A DNA stretch of 64,000 nucleotides from Sphingomonas sp. GTDB taxonomy: Bacteria; Pseudomonadota; Alphaproteobacteria; Sphingomonadales; Sphingomonadaceae. The stretch lies in assembly GCF_024508665.1 (NCBI RefSeq), contig NZ_JANINP010000002.1:286598-350597 (forward strand). The letters run 5' to 3'. How positions within the stretch are numbered: position 1 is the first letter of the stretch; every line of letters begins with the position of its first letter. The position numbers were made by a program, and so were the translations under genes. Positions 8,988 to 18,011 of this stretch are shown here, piece by piece. The notes below the pieces were generated by a model, which was not told where the DNA came from, did not search any database, and saw nothing but the letters and a program-made list of their open reading frames with translations.

Positions 8988-9605
8988 GTGGTCGAAAGCA
9001 TAAGCCGAGCTCGGCGACGTATCGCGGTCGGCACGCGAGTGGGCCCGTTGCAGCTGGCGTCGATTTCGGGACAGGTCGAGCTTCCCGCTCCCGAGCGGCT
9101 GACGCACTTGCAGTTTCGCCGCTTCGCCGGATGCCCGGTGTGCGACCTCCATTTGCACTCCTTCGCGCGCCGGCACGCGGAGATCGAGCAGGCCGGCATC
9201 AGCGAAATCGTGCTGTTCCATTCGGACGAGGCGGAGCTGCGGCTTCACGCCGGCGGCCTGCCCTTTGCATTGGTCGCCGACCCCGACAAACGCCTGTACG
9301 CGCAATTCGGTGTGGAGGCGGGCACCCGCGCGCTGGGCGATCCGCGAGCATGGCCCCCTATTCTGCTTGGCGTCCTGCGCTCGCTCTTGCGCGTCCTGCG
9401 GGGTCGCCAGCCGATGCCGTCCATTTCCCCTCAGGGCGGTAGTCTCGGCTTGCCGGCGGACGTCCTGATCGGGCCCAGTGGGACCGTGCTAGCGTGCAAA
9501 TATGGCGAGCATGCTTATGATCAATGGTCCGTGGACGAGGTGCTCGATCTTGCTCGTGCAGCCGTCGGCGAACTCGGCGGCGGCAAAATACGGGTAGCAG
9601 GATGA
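8988..9605 (+). CDS. Peroxiredoxin-like (AhpC/TSA-type thioredoxin fold) protein
   Basis: This is a 205-aa thioredoxin-fold protein with a CPVC pair (Cys49 and Cys52) in FAGCPVCDLHL, and a C-terminal LPADVLIGPSGTVLACKYG stretch typical of the peroxiredoxin-like/AhpC-TSA-2 group. Such proteins probably reduce peroxides or act as thiol oxidoreductases. The GTG at 8988 is preferred because ACGGAG lies 7 nt upstream; the ATG at 8970 has no ribosome site and lies inside the operator-like palindrome. Its stop overlaps the ATG of the M23 gene (ATGA), so translation is coupled. TetR control is inferred from the divergent layout. Confidence 0.8.
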   Translation: MVESISRARRRIAVGTRVGPLQLASISGQVELPAPERLTHLQFRRFAGCPVCDLHLHSFARRHAEIEQAGISEIVLFHSDEAELRLHAGGLPFALVADPDKRLYAQFGVEAGTRALGDPRAWPPILLGVLRSLLRVLRGRQPMPSISPQGGSLGLPADVLIGPSGTVLACKYGEHAYDQWSVDEVLDLARAAVGELGGGKIRVAG

Positions 9606-10774
9606 AAGCGGCGCTTGTTTTGGGGTTGGGCCTGAGTGCGCTGTCGGCCCACGCGCCCGCGCAAGGAATAGCGCTGGAGAGCCGCTTCGCGCCGCGCCTC
9701 GATCGGACCGACAGCGGCATCTCCGTTCGCTATGAGCTGCATGTGGTAAATCGCGGCAAGGCAGAGGTGGAGCTGCGTGCATTGCAGGTGCGCGACGCTG
9801 CCACGGGAGGTACCTTGTTGACCCTTACGGGTGACAGGTTGCGTGCCGCGGTCGCGCCTGGGCGCGGCGGCTGCGACCCGGTGCGGCATCTGGTGTCGCC
9901 GGGCAGCGAATGCCTGGTGTATGTCGACACGGACCGGGTGCGTGCGGCGCCGGGAATGCTCCGTTCCAGTATTACTTTCCTCAAGGACGGGTCGGCGGGT
10001 CGAGCCGACCTCATCCAGCGCGCGGCCGATGACGCCGGACCACCGCTCGGTCCGCCTTTGGGAGCCGGACTTTGGGTCGCGGTGCATCATCCGGACTGGC
10101 CGCGTGGCCATCGCCGCGTCTTCTATCCCTCCCCTCGGGGAGAGGTGCTCCCCGGGCGGTTTGCCATCGACTTCGTCAAGGTCGCGTCGACCGGCGCGAC
10201 CAGCTGCGGAGATCCCGATCGGCCGTCCGACGCGCTCGGCTATGGCGATCCGGTGCTGGCGGTGGCCGCCGGCAGGATAGCGGCCACGCGCAACGGCATC
10301 GAGGAAAGCCGGAGCATCAGCGCAAATCGGGCGCACGACGCGGCGACCGCGCCCGGCAATTATGTCGTCCTGAACCTGGGAGGTGGGAAGTTCGCGACCT
10401 ACGAACACCTCCGTCCGGGAAGCATCCGCGTCCGCGCAGGCCAGCTGGTTCGGCGCGGCGCTATTTTGGGCGAACTCGGCTTCACCGGCGATTCCACCGG
10501 CCCGCATCTTCACTTTCACGTATCGGATTCGGCCAGCCCGCTCGGTGGCGAAGGCCTGCCGTTCGTCTTCGACAGGTTCAGCCTGTGGGGCGATTATCCG
10601 GACATCGCGCACCTGGGTCGGGCGCGCTGGCGGTCGTCGCCCCGGCGATCGGTGGCGAGCGCGCGGCCGGGCGCGAACTCGGTCGTTTCGTTCGCGGCGC
10701 TCGCACCCGCAACGCCTGAGAGCCAGCCCGCCCATTGCGCTGCGTCGGGCGTCTCAAGCGGAGAAATGGGATGA
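9602..10774 (+). CDS. Exported M23-family (LytM-like) metallopeptidase
   Basis: This is a 390-aa protein with a signal peptide (MKAALVLGLGLSALSAHAPAQG), an N-terminal beta-rich domain of about 150 residues, and an M23 domain at about residues 215-320. The domain shows FAIDFV with the metal Asp, YEHLRPGSI, and GPHLHFHV with His302, His304 and His306. Active M23 enzymes cut peptidoglycan cross-links with one zinc. The start overlaps the previous stop by 4 bp and the stop overlaps the next ATG, so three genes are coupled. The link between a thiol oxidoreductase and a cell-wall peptidase is unusual; the Cys residues here (RGGCDPV, SECLVY, TSCGD) could be its targets (inference). Confidence 0.82.
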   Translation: MKAALVLGLGLSALSAHAPAQGIALESRFAPRLDRTDSGISVRYELHVVNRGKAEVELRALQVRDAATGGTLLTLTGDRLRAAVAPGRGGCDPVRHLVSPGSECLVYVDTDRVRAAPGMLRSSITFLKDGSAGRADLIQRAADDAGPPLGPPLGAGLWVAVHHPDWPRGHRRVFYPSPRGEVLPGRFAIDFVKVASTGATSCGDPDRPSDALGYGDPVLAVAAGRIAATRNGIEESRSISANRAHDAATAPGNYVVLNLGGGKFATYEHLRPGSIRVRAGQLVRRGAILGELGFTGDSTGPHLHFHVSDSASPLGGEGLPFVFDRFSLWGDYPDIAHLGRARWRSSPRRSVASARPGANSVVSFAALAPATPESQPAHCAASGVSSGEMG

Positions 10775-11234
10775 ATCGATTGGTCTGGATCGCAGCGCTC
10801 GCGTTGACGGTCGGCAGGGCCGGAGGTGCCTTCGCCATGCCCGACGGCGACAAGCCGGATGCGAGAACCCCGGCCGCAGTCCTTGCCGTCGACGATGCCT
10901 GGGGAGATGCCGAGATCGATGGCGACGCGGCATTCGTGGCGCGCCTGCTGCTCCCCGGCTATCGTTCGATCGGAGCGGACGGCAAGACGACGAGCAGGGA
11001 CGCGATCATCGCCAGCGCCCGGCAGCATGCCGGTTCGCCCGAATACATGGCGAAGGTCGCGGCGTGGCGTGCGCAACACCCCAGCCATGGCGAAGTCGCG
11101 CTGTTCGGAGACACGGCCATCCTTACCTGGATTTCCGACGCGCCGAGAGCCGTGGCAAGGTCCAGTCGTGCGACATTTTCGCATATCGGGCCGGCCACTG
11201 GCGCGCGGTCTATTCACAACATGTCGGCATATGA
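10771..11234 (+). pseudogene. DUF4440/SnoaL-like secreted protein, frameshifted
   Basis: Translation starts at an ATG overlapping the M23 stop: a signal peptide (MNRLVWIAALALTVGRAGGAFA), then an NTF2-like DUF4440 domain (DDAWGDAEIDGDAAFVARLL). After TWISDAP, near 11140-11145, the expected C-terminal strand continues in another frame: SRGKVQSCDIFAYRAGHWRAVYSQHVGI, ending at a TGA at 11234, exactly like the end of DUF4440 proteins (GxWRAVxSQ). Adding one base near 11144 would rejoin the halves into about 153 residues, the usual family length. As it stands, the first frame runs on to 11385, overlapping the halogenase gene by 31 bp with a non-homologous tail. This is either a true loss by 1-nt deletion or a sequencing error. 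Confidence 0.7.
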
Positions 11235-11354
11235 CCGAGGCTGTGCCCGCGCATCATTCGAGCCCGCCTGCCGCCAACCTGACGCCGGCTTTCCTCAAGC
11301 AACGCCACCCGCGGCCACCAGGCCAAGCGACCCGCTCGACCGGACGCTTCGGCG

Positions 11355-12857
11355 TCAAACGGCTTGGGGCACAGCGCTGGCGTAGCGCTCCAGGAACCGG
11401 CCCAGGGTCGGCAGCTGCGGCAGCCGGGCCTTGATCCCGGCGTCGAGCCCATCCAGCGCCTGGCGAAGATTGGCGTCCGGCAGCTGGCTCGGCAGCAAGT
11501 GCCAGCCGTCGGGCATCAGGCCCTGCCCCATCATCACCTGGCACCAGGAATCGATGCGGAAAATCTCGTCCTGGTCCTGATGCGCCATCGCCTGTTCGCG
11601 GAACAGTTCGAGGCGCGCCGCCAGCGTATCGGGCAGCGTCATCTCGGACCTGCTGCGCCAGAACGGCTCGTCGCGGTGGTTGAGCGCATAATGCAGGATC
11701 ACGAAGTCGCGGACATGCGTCCATTCGGCCTCCGACCGCGCGTTGAAGCGATCGGCCAGCGCGGCATAGTCGCGCGTGAAGGGGAACGACTGGATGAAGC
11801 GCGTGACGGCGATCATCACCAGATGGATGCTGGTCGACTCCAGCGGCTCGATGAACCCGCCGGCCAGGCCGAGCGCCAGGCAATTGTGGTGCCATGCCCG
11901 GCGACGCATGCCCGCAGTGAAGCGCAACAGGCGCGGCTCGAACAAGGGTTCGCCGTCGAGCGCGTCCAGCAACGTCTCGCGCGCCGTGTCGTTGTCCATA
12001 TAGTCGCTGCAGAAGACGAAGCCGTTGCCGACCCGGTGCTGCAGCGGGATGCGCCAGCGCCACCCGGCGTCATGCGCGATGGCGCGGGTATAGGGCACCG
12101 CCTCGCCCGCGCTCTCGGTCTGGACCGCGAACGCGCTGTCGGTTGCGAGCCAGTTGCTCCAATCGTCGAACCCGGCCTTCAGCGTCTGCTCGATCAGCAG
12201 CGCGCGAAAGCCGGTGCAGTCGATGAAGAAATCGCCCTCGACCCGCTCGCCCGACGCCAGCACCAACGCGCGGATGTCGCCGCTTTCCGGATCCTGCAAG
12301 ACCTCCGCGATGCGGCCCTCGACGCGCTTTACCCCGTCGGCCTCGGCGATGCCGCGCAGGAACCGCGCATAAGCGGTGGCGTCGAGATGATAGGCATAAG
12401 CGAGGCCAAGCTTGGGATCGGTGGAGAAGCGGTTTTCCGCCGCCGCGCGCAGCTCGAGCGAATAATCGCCATAAGGCCGCCCGAAACCGCGCTGCCGCGC
12501 CTCGAGCCAGAAATGCTGGAAATCGGCGACGAACACCGATCGCCCGACCGAACCGAAGGAGTGGAAATAGCGGTCGCCCGGCCGATCCCAATCCTCGAAG
12601 CCGATGCCCAGCTTGAAGCTGGCATTGGTGGCGCGGACGAACGCGTCCTCGTCGATGCCGATGAAGGAATGGAAGGTGCGGATCGTCGGGATGGTCGACT
12701 CGCCGACGCCGACCGTGCCGATCTCGTCGGATTCGACCAGCACCACCTCGATCATCGGGCTGAGATGCTTGGCCAGCGTGGTCGCGGCGACCCAACCCGC
12801 GGTGCCGCCACCCGCCACCACGACGCGTCGGATCCGATCGGGAGTTGCTTCGGTCAT
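11355..12857 (-). CDS. Tryptophan halogenase-like flavin-dependent enzyme
   Basis: This is a 500-aa flavoprotein of the Trp_halogenase family. It has the FAD motif VVAGGGTAGW at the N-terminus, the active-site lysine Lys82 in TNASFKLGIGF (PrnA Lys79), the flavin-halogenase signature WRWRIPLQHR, and GFIEPLESTSIHL with the acidic residue that assists Lys. Authentic members use FADH2, oxygen and halide to make HOCl or HOBr held by the lysine. In sphingomonads and Xanthomonas many copies sit next to TBDRs and their real substrate is unknown. The ATG at 12857 overlaps the stop of the JmjC/cupin gene (ATGA), showing an operon with it. No flavin reductase gene is nearby. Confidence 0.92.
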   Translation of the reverse strand: MTEATPDRIRRVVVAGGGTAGWVAATTLAKHLSPMIEVVLVESDEIGTVGVGESTIPTIRTFHSFIGIDEDAFVRATNASFKLGIGFEDWDRPGDRYFHSFGSVGRSVFVADFQHFWLEARQRGFGRPYGDYSLELRAAAENRFSTDPKLGLAYAYHLDATAYARFLRGIAEADGVKRVEGRIAEVLQDPESGDIRALVLASGERVEGDFFIDCTGFRALLIEQTLKAGFDDWSNWLATDSAFAVQTESAGEAVPYTRAIAHDAGWRWRIPLQHRVGNGFVFCSDYMDNDTARETLLDALDGEPLFEPRLLRFTAGMRRRAWHHNCLALGLAGGFIEPLESTSIHLVMIAVTRFIQSFPFTRDYAALADRFNARSEAEWTHVRDFVILHYALNHRDEPFWRSRSEMTLPDTLAARLELFREQAMAHQDQDEIFRIDSWCQVMMGQGLMPDGWHLLPSQLPDANLRQALDGLDAGIKARLPQLPTLGRFLERYASAVPQAV

Positions 12858-13903
12858 CGATTGAGCTGCCTTTGGATCAAGGCGCGCAACTGCCGTGCCG
12901 CCATGGGGTCGAGGGACGCGAGCGGCCCGCGGGCCGGCACCGGCAAATGCGCCGCCGGGCGCTCGGCCGGGCCGAAGATGTAATAGTCGAACATCGCGCG
13001 CCACGCCTCTTTCTCGTGCTCCGGGCGATCGCGCAGCGAGAGCATGGCGTGGAGCAAGGTCGTCATCGGCGTGTCGAGGAAATCCGGCGCCGCGTTCCAC
13101 CAATAATTGACGAGCACGTTGAAGTCGTCGAGCGCCTCGACCTGGTGCCACCACAAGGCGGGATAGACGAGGACGTCGCCGGGCTCGAGTTCGGCGATCT
13201 CGCCGGCCGCCGCCGCCTCGGCGAAGTTCGGATAGAGGTCGAGATCGGGCGCGGCGAAATCGACCATCGTGACCACCTGCCCGCCCGGCGTCGGCGCCAG
13301 CGGGCCGGGATAGAGATTGGCCACCTGCTCCGGCGGGAACAAGGTGAAGCGGCGATGCCCGACCGCGCAGCAGGCCGCATTGTTCGACATGTCGAAATGC
13401 GCCGCCGCGATCGTACGGTTGCCAAGCCAGATGCTGGCGAGCGGCGGATGCTGGGCGAACAAGTCTCCCGCCGGCGTCAGCTCGTTCTCCGCGCGAAAGC
13501 CGGGGAAGAAGGTGTCGAGGTCGGTCGAGCCGATATAGAAAGCGGGCGCGTCGGGCTTGTCGCGCTGTTCCAAGATGCGCGCGATAAAGGCGTCGAACGC
13601 GACGCGCTCGCCGCGGAAGTTCATCGCGGTCGCGTCTTGATTATAGTGGAAGCGGCCGCCGGCTCCCGGATCGGCGGTATAGCCGACCACCGGCTGTCCG
13701 CTGTGGAATCGCGACAGATAGTCCACGGCGCGTTCCGGCGATTGTAGCCCGGCCTGAACCAGCGGCCAGTCGCGCGCGGCGCCCTTCAGGATGGTTGGCA
13801 CGCCCTCGGCAATGATCGCGGCGAGGTCCGGGTTGGCGATATCTCCGGTACGCTCGCGGGTCCGCCGGGTGACGGCGATCCGGTCAGGGGCCACATCAGC
13901 CAT
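12854..13903 (-). CDS. Cupin-like (JmjC/cupin 8) domain protein, putative Fe(II) oxygenase
   Basis: This is a 349-aa protein with a JmjC/cupin-8 fold. The iron-binding HxD is in AAAHFDMSNN and the distal His in YPALWWHQVEAL, giving a complete 2-His-1-carboxylate triad. GDVLVYPALWWH is typical of FIH-like hydroxylases using 2-oxoglutarate. It overlaps SapC by 8 bp upstream and the halogenase by 4 bp downstream, so the three are translated as a unit. Known clusters of TBDR, SapC, cupin-like and tryptophan halogenase genes suggest that these enzymes modify one imported or surface substrate; whether it is a peptide, sugar or aromatic compound is unknown. Confidence 0.88.
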   Translation of the reverse strand: MADVAPDRIAVTRRTRERTGDIANPDLAAIIAEGVPTILKGAARDWPLVQAGLQSPERAVDYLSRFHSGQPVVGYTADPGAGGRFHYNQDATAMNFRGERVAFDAFIARILEQRDKPDAPAFYIGSTDLDTFFPGFRAENELTPAGDLFAQHPPLASIWLGNRTIAAAHFDMSNNAACCAVGHRRFTLFPPEQVANLYPGPLAPTPGGQVVTMVDFAAPDLDLYPNFAEAAAAGEIAELEPGDVLVYPALWWHQVEALDDFNVLVNYWWNAAPDFLDTPMTTLLHAMLSLRDRPEHEKEAWRAMFDYYIFGPAERPAAHLPVPARGPLASLDPMAARQLRALIQRQLNR

Positions 13904-14609
13904 CGCGGCGCTGCTTGCGCGCGACCAAGGCGGTGATGTTGCCCAGCGAGGACGCCGCCCAGATCGCCGGCCGCAGGAAGTCGTCGCGATGCAGCGCCGC
14001 GAGCGCCGCGCCGGCGAGCGCCGCCAGCCGATCCTGCGCGATCGTATAGCCGTCGGGCACGGTGAAGCGGCGCCCGTCCTCTGTCTCTACCCGCAGCTCG
14101 ACCGGTTGGATCAGGCCATGTTCCTCGAACGCGGCGAACATGGCCGGGGCGACCTGCGACCCTACATAGATGCGCTGCAGGGCGGCCGAGACGTGATCGA
14201 GCAACGGCGCGTTGCCGCCATGATCGAGGAAGATCGCGGCCCCCTCGCCGCCCTGGCGCACGCGCGGATGCGACGGGTCGATATGGATCATCGGCTCGCC
14301 AGTGACACCTTCGGGCGGCACTCCGATCAAGAACGGACCGCGGCTCATCAATGCGGGAATATAGCGCGCGTCCCAATGCGTGCCGTCGAGATAGAGATTC
14401 TCGTCGGCATCGAACCCCAGCAGAACGGTCGCGCGATAGGCGCCGGCGGGATCGCGCCGGAACAGGATCGCGTATTCGCGCTGCAATTCCTCGAACTCGG
14501 TCGCGAACACCATCGTCTGGTTGACGGCATCGCCATAAGCGGCACCGCGATCGAGCACGACCCGCAGATCGGCATGGTCGATGTTGTTGAGCAGGACGGG
14601 GTTCGCCAT
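13896..14609 (-). CDS. SapC family protein
   Basis: This is a 237-aa SapC-like protein (family named from a Campylobacter S-layer locus, although a transport role is unproven here). It begins MANPVLLNNIDHADLRV, with typical FLIGVPPEGVTGEPMIHID and TDEGRRFTVPDGYTIAQ-like segments. There is no signal peptide or membrane segment, so it should be cytosolic. It is the first gene after the TBDR terminator-like hairpin and overlaps the cupin gene by 8 bp. The family nearly always accompanies halogenase and cupin genes next to TBDRs in sphingomonads, which implies a shared pathway but no established function. Confidence 0.88.
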   Translation of the reverse strand: MANPVLLNNIDHADLRVVLDRGAAYGDAVNQTMVFATEFEELQREYAILFRRDPAGAYRATVLLGFDADENLYLDGTHWDARYIPALMSRGPFLIGVPPEGVTGEPMIHIDPSHPRVRQGGEGAAIFLDHGGNAPLLDHVSAALQRIYVGSQVAPAMFAAFEEHGLIQPVELRVETEDGRRFTVPDGYTIAQDRLAALAGAALAALHRDDFLRPAIWAASSLGNITALVARKQRRDG

Positions 14610-14629
14610 CGTTATCTTCTTAGACGAAG

Positions 14630-14652
14630 AAGGCCGCTTGTGCAGCGGCCTT
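14630..14652 (-). terminator. Hairpin between TBDR and SapC genes
   Basis: AAGGCCGCT and AGCGGCCTT form a perfect 9-bp stem with a 5-nt loop. On the leftward transcript it is followed by a U-rich stretch (TTCTTCGTC). It lies 26 bp after the TBDR stop and only 20 bp before SapC, so it probably acts as a partial terminator that makes receptor mRNA more abundant than the SapC-cupin-halogenase mRNA, or as a 3'-end stabiliser. Confidence 0.65.
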
Positions 14653-14678
14653 CCCCATTTTCAGCATGTGACGGCGGT

Positions 14679-17600
14679 TCAGAACTTGAAGCGCGCACCG
14701 ACCAGGTAGCGGGCCGAGCCTTCGGCCAGATACCAGGTGTTGCTCGGGTCGCGACCATAGGTCCGGACACCTTCCTCGGTGAGGTTGATGCCTTCGAAGC
14801 TGACCGCGATATTCTTGGTGATGTCATAGCTCAGGTTGAGGTCGAGCTGGCCGTAAGGCGCGGTGTACACCGGGTTATGGTAGCTGTCGCGGTTGAGCTG
14901 GCTCAGGAACTTGGCGCGCCAGTTATAGGCCAGGCGAGCCGAAATTCCGTACTTCTCATAGATCAACGTGACGTTGGCGGTGTCCGACAGACCGACCAGC
15001 GCGAACTGGTCGACGTTCGGATTGGCCGCCACGTCGATCCCGACATTGCCGCGCACCAGGGTGTAGCTGGCGGCAAGGCCGAAGCCGGTCCGGCCGAAGA
15101 AATACTGGCCGGCGATCTCGACGCCGTAAATCTCGGCGTCCTTGTTGTTGATCGGCGTATTGACCGAGAAGTTGAACAGCGGATCGCTGGCGTCGGGGAG
15201 GATATCTACCGCCCCAAGTATGTTGTCGACGAAGGTCTGATCGAGCGCGCCATTGTGATAGTTCGCCTGGAACGCTGCATCCGCCGCCGCCACGTTGCCG
15301 TTGTTCTGCTGCAACAAGGCGGTGTAGGTGAACAGGTTCACGTCGGTGATGCCGGCTTGTAACGCAGTCAGCCGATCCTTGGCCGTGCCCGAGCGCGTGC
15401 CGGCAGTGCCCGAGGTCGGATCCCGCAAGCCGAACAGCGTACGGTTGACCAACGTGTTGCCGATGAAGTTGTGCACGCGCTTGTCGAAGAAGCCGACCGA
15501 GAAATAGCTGTCCTTGTTCGGATACCATTCGAGCGACACGTCGAAATTATCCGAATCGAGCGGCTTGAGACCGGTATTGTTGGCAAAACCGGTCGCGGTG
15601 CCGCCGATCGCCGTCGGGCGCGGCGGCGCACCGACGCTGGTCGAGGCGAACAGGTTGCCATAAGGCGCACGCGCGATCGTCTTCGAGTACGAGAAGCGTC
15701 CCTTCAGCTTGTCGGTAAAGCCGATCGAGAAATCCATCGACGGCAGCAGATTGTTGTAGCTGCCCTTCGACGTCAGCGCCTGACGATCGGTCGAGTTGAG
15801 GATGGTGAAGTCGTTGTCCGCCTGCCAGACGATGGCGAGCGGCACCGGCTGCAGCGACTGGGCCGTGACCTTGGTGCTTTCGAACCGGGCGCCGGCGACG
15901 AGCTGCGCCTGCATGTTGCCGATGGTGCCGTTCCAGGTGAACTGGCCATAGACCGACCAGATATCTTCCTTGACGCGGTTGTAGTTGTTGGCGTCGATAT
16001 TGTTCTGGTGGTTCACGCCATCGTTCGTGATGCCGATATAATGCTGGTACAGCGTGTTATAGAGCTTAGTCGCATCCTCCGTGCGCCAGGCGACCAGGGT
16101 ATTGGCGTCGGCGTTCGGGTTGTTGTGGGTGAACTGGCACGCCGTGCAGAACTGGAACACCTGTCCCGGCGCCACGGCATTGATCTCGGGCGGCAGCGAA
16201 TTGCCCCAGTCGCCGAGAACCTGACGCGTATTGTACTGCGTCTGCAGCGTATTGGTGGTGCGATAGCCGCCGCCGAAATCGAACTTGCTGCCGCCGCCGA
16301 AATCCCAGGTGCCGTCGAGCCGCAGTTCCTTGATCCGCTGCGTCTGGGTCGAGGCGAACTGGCGCTGGATGGCGCCGGACAGATCGCCGGCGTCGAGCTT
16401 GTTGTCGCAATTGCCCTTCGTGAACGCCACACCGGCAGGGGTGACGCTGGGAGCACAGTCGTTGAACGTCAGGGTCTGCTGCGGGAAACCGCCCGGGGTG
16501 GTGGTCAGCGAGTGCGACGTGACCACCGGCATGTTGAACGCAACCGTGGTCGAAGTCTGACCATTGGGATTGTCCGGCAGGCTTTCGGCCTTGCCGATAT
16601 GCCCATCGAGCACGAACTTCAGCCGATCGGTAGCCTGCCAATCAATATTCAGGCCGACATCCCACAAACGGTTCTTCTGCGCGCGATAGGCCTGCTCGAA
16701 CGCCTCATCCTTCACGCCGTTGATGGTTTCGTGGAGGTAAGAGGTCGTGGCGATTCCGTTGGACGCGTCGTCGAACGTCACTTCGTCGAATGGCCGGTTG
16801 AACCAGTTGGACTGGGTCGAACGGCGCTCGGAGGCCCGGAGCTGCGCGTACATACCGTCGGCGGTGATGGTCAGCCCGTCGGTCGGCCGGAATTGCAGCG
16901 TCGCCTGACCGTTCAGCCGCTCGCGGCTGTCCTCGGAGAAGTGGTAGCGGCTGTCATTGGGCACCGAAACCAGAACATTGGCATTGCCCGGCACGTTGTT
17001 GAGCTTGGTAGCGGCGTTGACGAAACCATTGTTGGGATTGAGGAAATCCGACAGAGTGCGGATATTCCAGTCGTCGCTCGCCACGGTCGGGACGGTGAAA
17101 TTGCGCTTCTGGTAGCTGCCGAACAGCGAGATGCCGACCTTCTGATCCTTGTCGCTCCAGCTGAGCAGGCCGGACACTTCCGGCGTCACATGGCTGCCGC
17201 AGCTGATGCAGTCGTCGGCGCTGGTGTCGTAGCTCGCCTTCGCGCCGATCGTGCCGGTAAACCCGCTTTCCCGCGCATCGAGCGGACGCCGGGTGACGAC
17301 GTTGATCGCGGCACCGATGCCGCCCGACGGAACCGCGGCGCGGCCGGTCTTGTAGACTTCGAGCGTCTTGACCCCTTCCGCGGCGAGATTCGCGAAGTCG
17401 AACGACCGGCCGAAACCGCCCGCGCCGTCGCCGCCCTGGTCGCCGCCGACCGAGACGATGTTCGACGTCGCGAGCTGGCGCCCGTTCAAGGTGACGAGGT
17501 TATATTGCGCGCCGAAACCGCGGACGGTGACGGTCGAGCCTTCGCCGTTGACGCGGTCGATCGACACGCCGGTGATGCGCTGGAGCGATTCCGCCAGGTT

Positions 17601-17867
17601 GGTGTTGGGGAATTTGCCGATATCCTCGGCCGAGATCGCGTCGACGATGCCGTTGGAATTGCGCTTGATCGCGATCGACCGCTCGAGCGACGCGCGAACG
17701 CCGGTGACGACGATGTCAGCGCCCGCTGCGGCCTGGTCGTCAGCCGGTGCCGGCGGCGCAGCGTCAGGCGCCGCGGTTTGCGGCTGCGCCTGGGCGGCAG
17801 CCACGCCCGGCGCCGCGAGCCCGACCGCAAGCGCCAGCGCAGACGCAGAAATTCTCAATGTCCTCAT
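14679..17867 (-). CDS. Large TonB-dependent receptor (carbohydrate-type)
   Basis: This is a 1062-aa receptor with a signal peptide (MRTLRISASALALAVGLAAPGVAAAQ), an Ala/Pro linker, a TonB box (DIVVTGVRAS), a plug (SAEDIGKFPNTNLAESLQRITGV, STVTVRGFG, GAAINVVTRRPL) and a barrel ending GARFKF. Length and plug motifs match the TIGR01782-type receptors that import plant or algal oligosaccharides in Xanthomonas, Caulobacter and sphingomonads. The ATG at 17867 has GGGAGGATCC upstream; an in-frame ATG at 17912 is less likely. The LacI-type palindrome 99 bp upstream is identical to the one between the two GH3 genes, so uptake and hydrolysis are probably co-regulated. Confidence 0.93.
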   Translation of the reverse strand: MRTLRISASALALAVGLAAPGVAAAQAQPQTAAPDAAPPAPADDQAAAGADIVVTGVRASLERSIAIKRNSNGIVDAISAEDIGKFPNTNLAESLQRITGVSIDRVNGEGSTVTVRGFGAQYNLVTLNGRQLATSNIVSVGGDQGGDGAGGFGRSFDFANLAAEGVKTLEVYKTGRAAVPSGGIGAAINVVTRRPLDARESGFTGTIGAKASYDTSADDCISCGSHVTPEVSGLLSWSDKDQKVGISLFGSYQKRNFTVPTVASDDWNIRTLSDFLNPNNGFVNAATKLNNVPGNANVLVSVPNDSRYHFSEDSRERLNGQATLQFRPTDGLTITADGMYAQLRASERRSTQSNWFNRPFDEVTFDDASNGIATTSYLHETINGVKDEAFEQAYRAQKNRLWDVGLNIDWQATDRLKFVLDGHIGKAESLPDNPNGQTSTTVAFNMPVVTSHSLTTTPGGFPQQTLTFNDCAPSVTPAGVAFTKGNCDNKLDAGDLSGAIQRQFASTQTQRIKELRLDGTWDFGGGSKFDFGGGYRTTNTLQTQYNTRQVLGDWGNSLPPEINAVAPGQVFQFCTACQFTHNNPNADANTLVAWRTEDATKLYNTLYQHYIGITNDGVNHQNNIDANNYNRVKEDIWSVYGQFTWNGTIGNMQAQLVAGARFESTKVTAQSLQPVPLAIVWQADNDFTILNSTDRQALTSKGSYNNLLPSMDFSIGFTDKLKGRFSYSKTIARAPYGNLFASTSVGAPPRPTAIGGTATGFANNTGLKPLDSDNFDVSLEWYPNKDSYFSVGFFDKRVHNFIGNTLVNRTLFGLRDPTSGTAGTRSGTAKDRLTALQAGITDVNLFTYTALLQQNNGNVAAADAAFQANYHNGALDQTFVDNILGAVDILPDASDPLFNFSVNTPINNKDAEIYGVEIAGQYFFGRTGFGLAASYTLVRGNVGIDVAANPNVDQFALVGLSDTANVTLIYEKYGISARLAYNWRAKFLSQLNRDSYHNPVYTAPYGQLDLNLSYDITKNIAVSFEGINLTEEGVRTYGRDPSNTWYLAEGSARYLVGARFKF

Positions 17868-17963
17868 GCCCCGGATCCTCCCTACCTGGCCGGCATCTTC
17901 CCATGCCGACACGACTATGATGTTAAGCGATGTGGTCTCGCCTCGACCGTCTTCGTATCGAGT

Positions 17964-17979
17964 CCGACATCGATGTCAA
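17964..17979. promoter_or_regulatory. Candidate LacI operator upstream of the large TBDR
   Basis: CCGACATCGATGTCAA contains the perfect 12-bp palindrome GACATCGATGTC (17966-17977) with the central CG typical of LacI-family operators. The same 16 bp occur at 20476-20491. It lies in the 144-bp gap between the leftward GH3 stop and the TBDR start, about 97 bp upstream of the latter. The most likely ligand is the LacI protein encoded at 23125. Confidence 0.65.
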
Positions 17980-18011
17980 TATCGGACAAAGCCCATTTCG
18001 GATCGTTTGAT

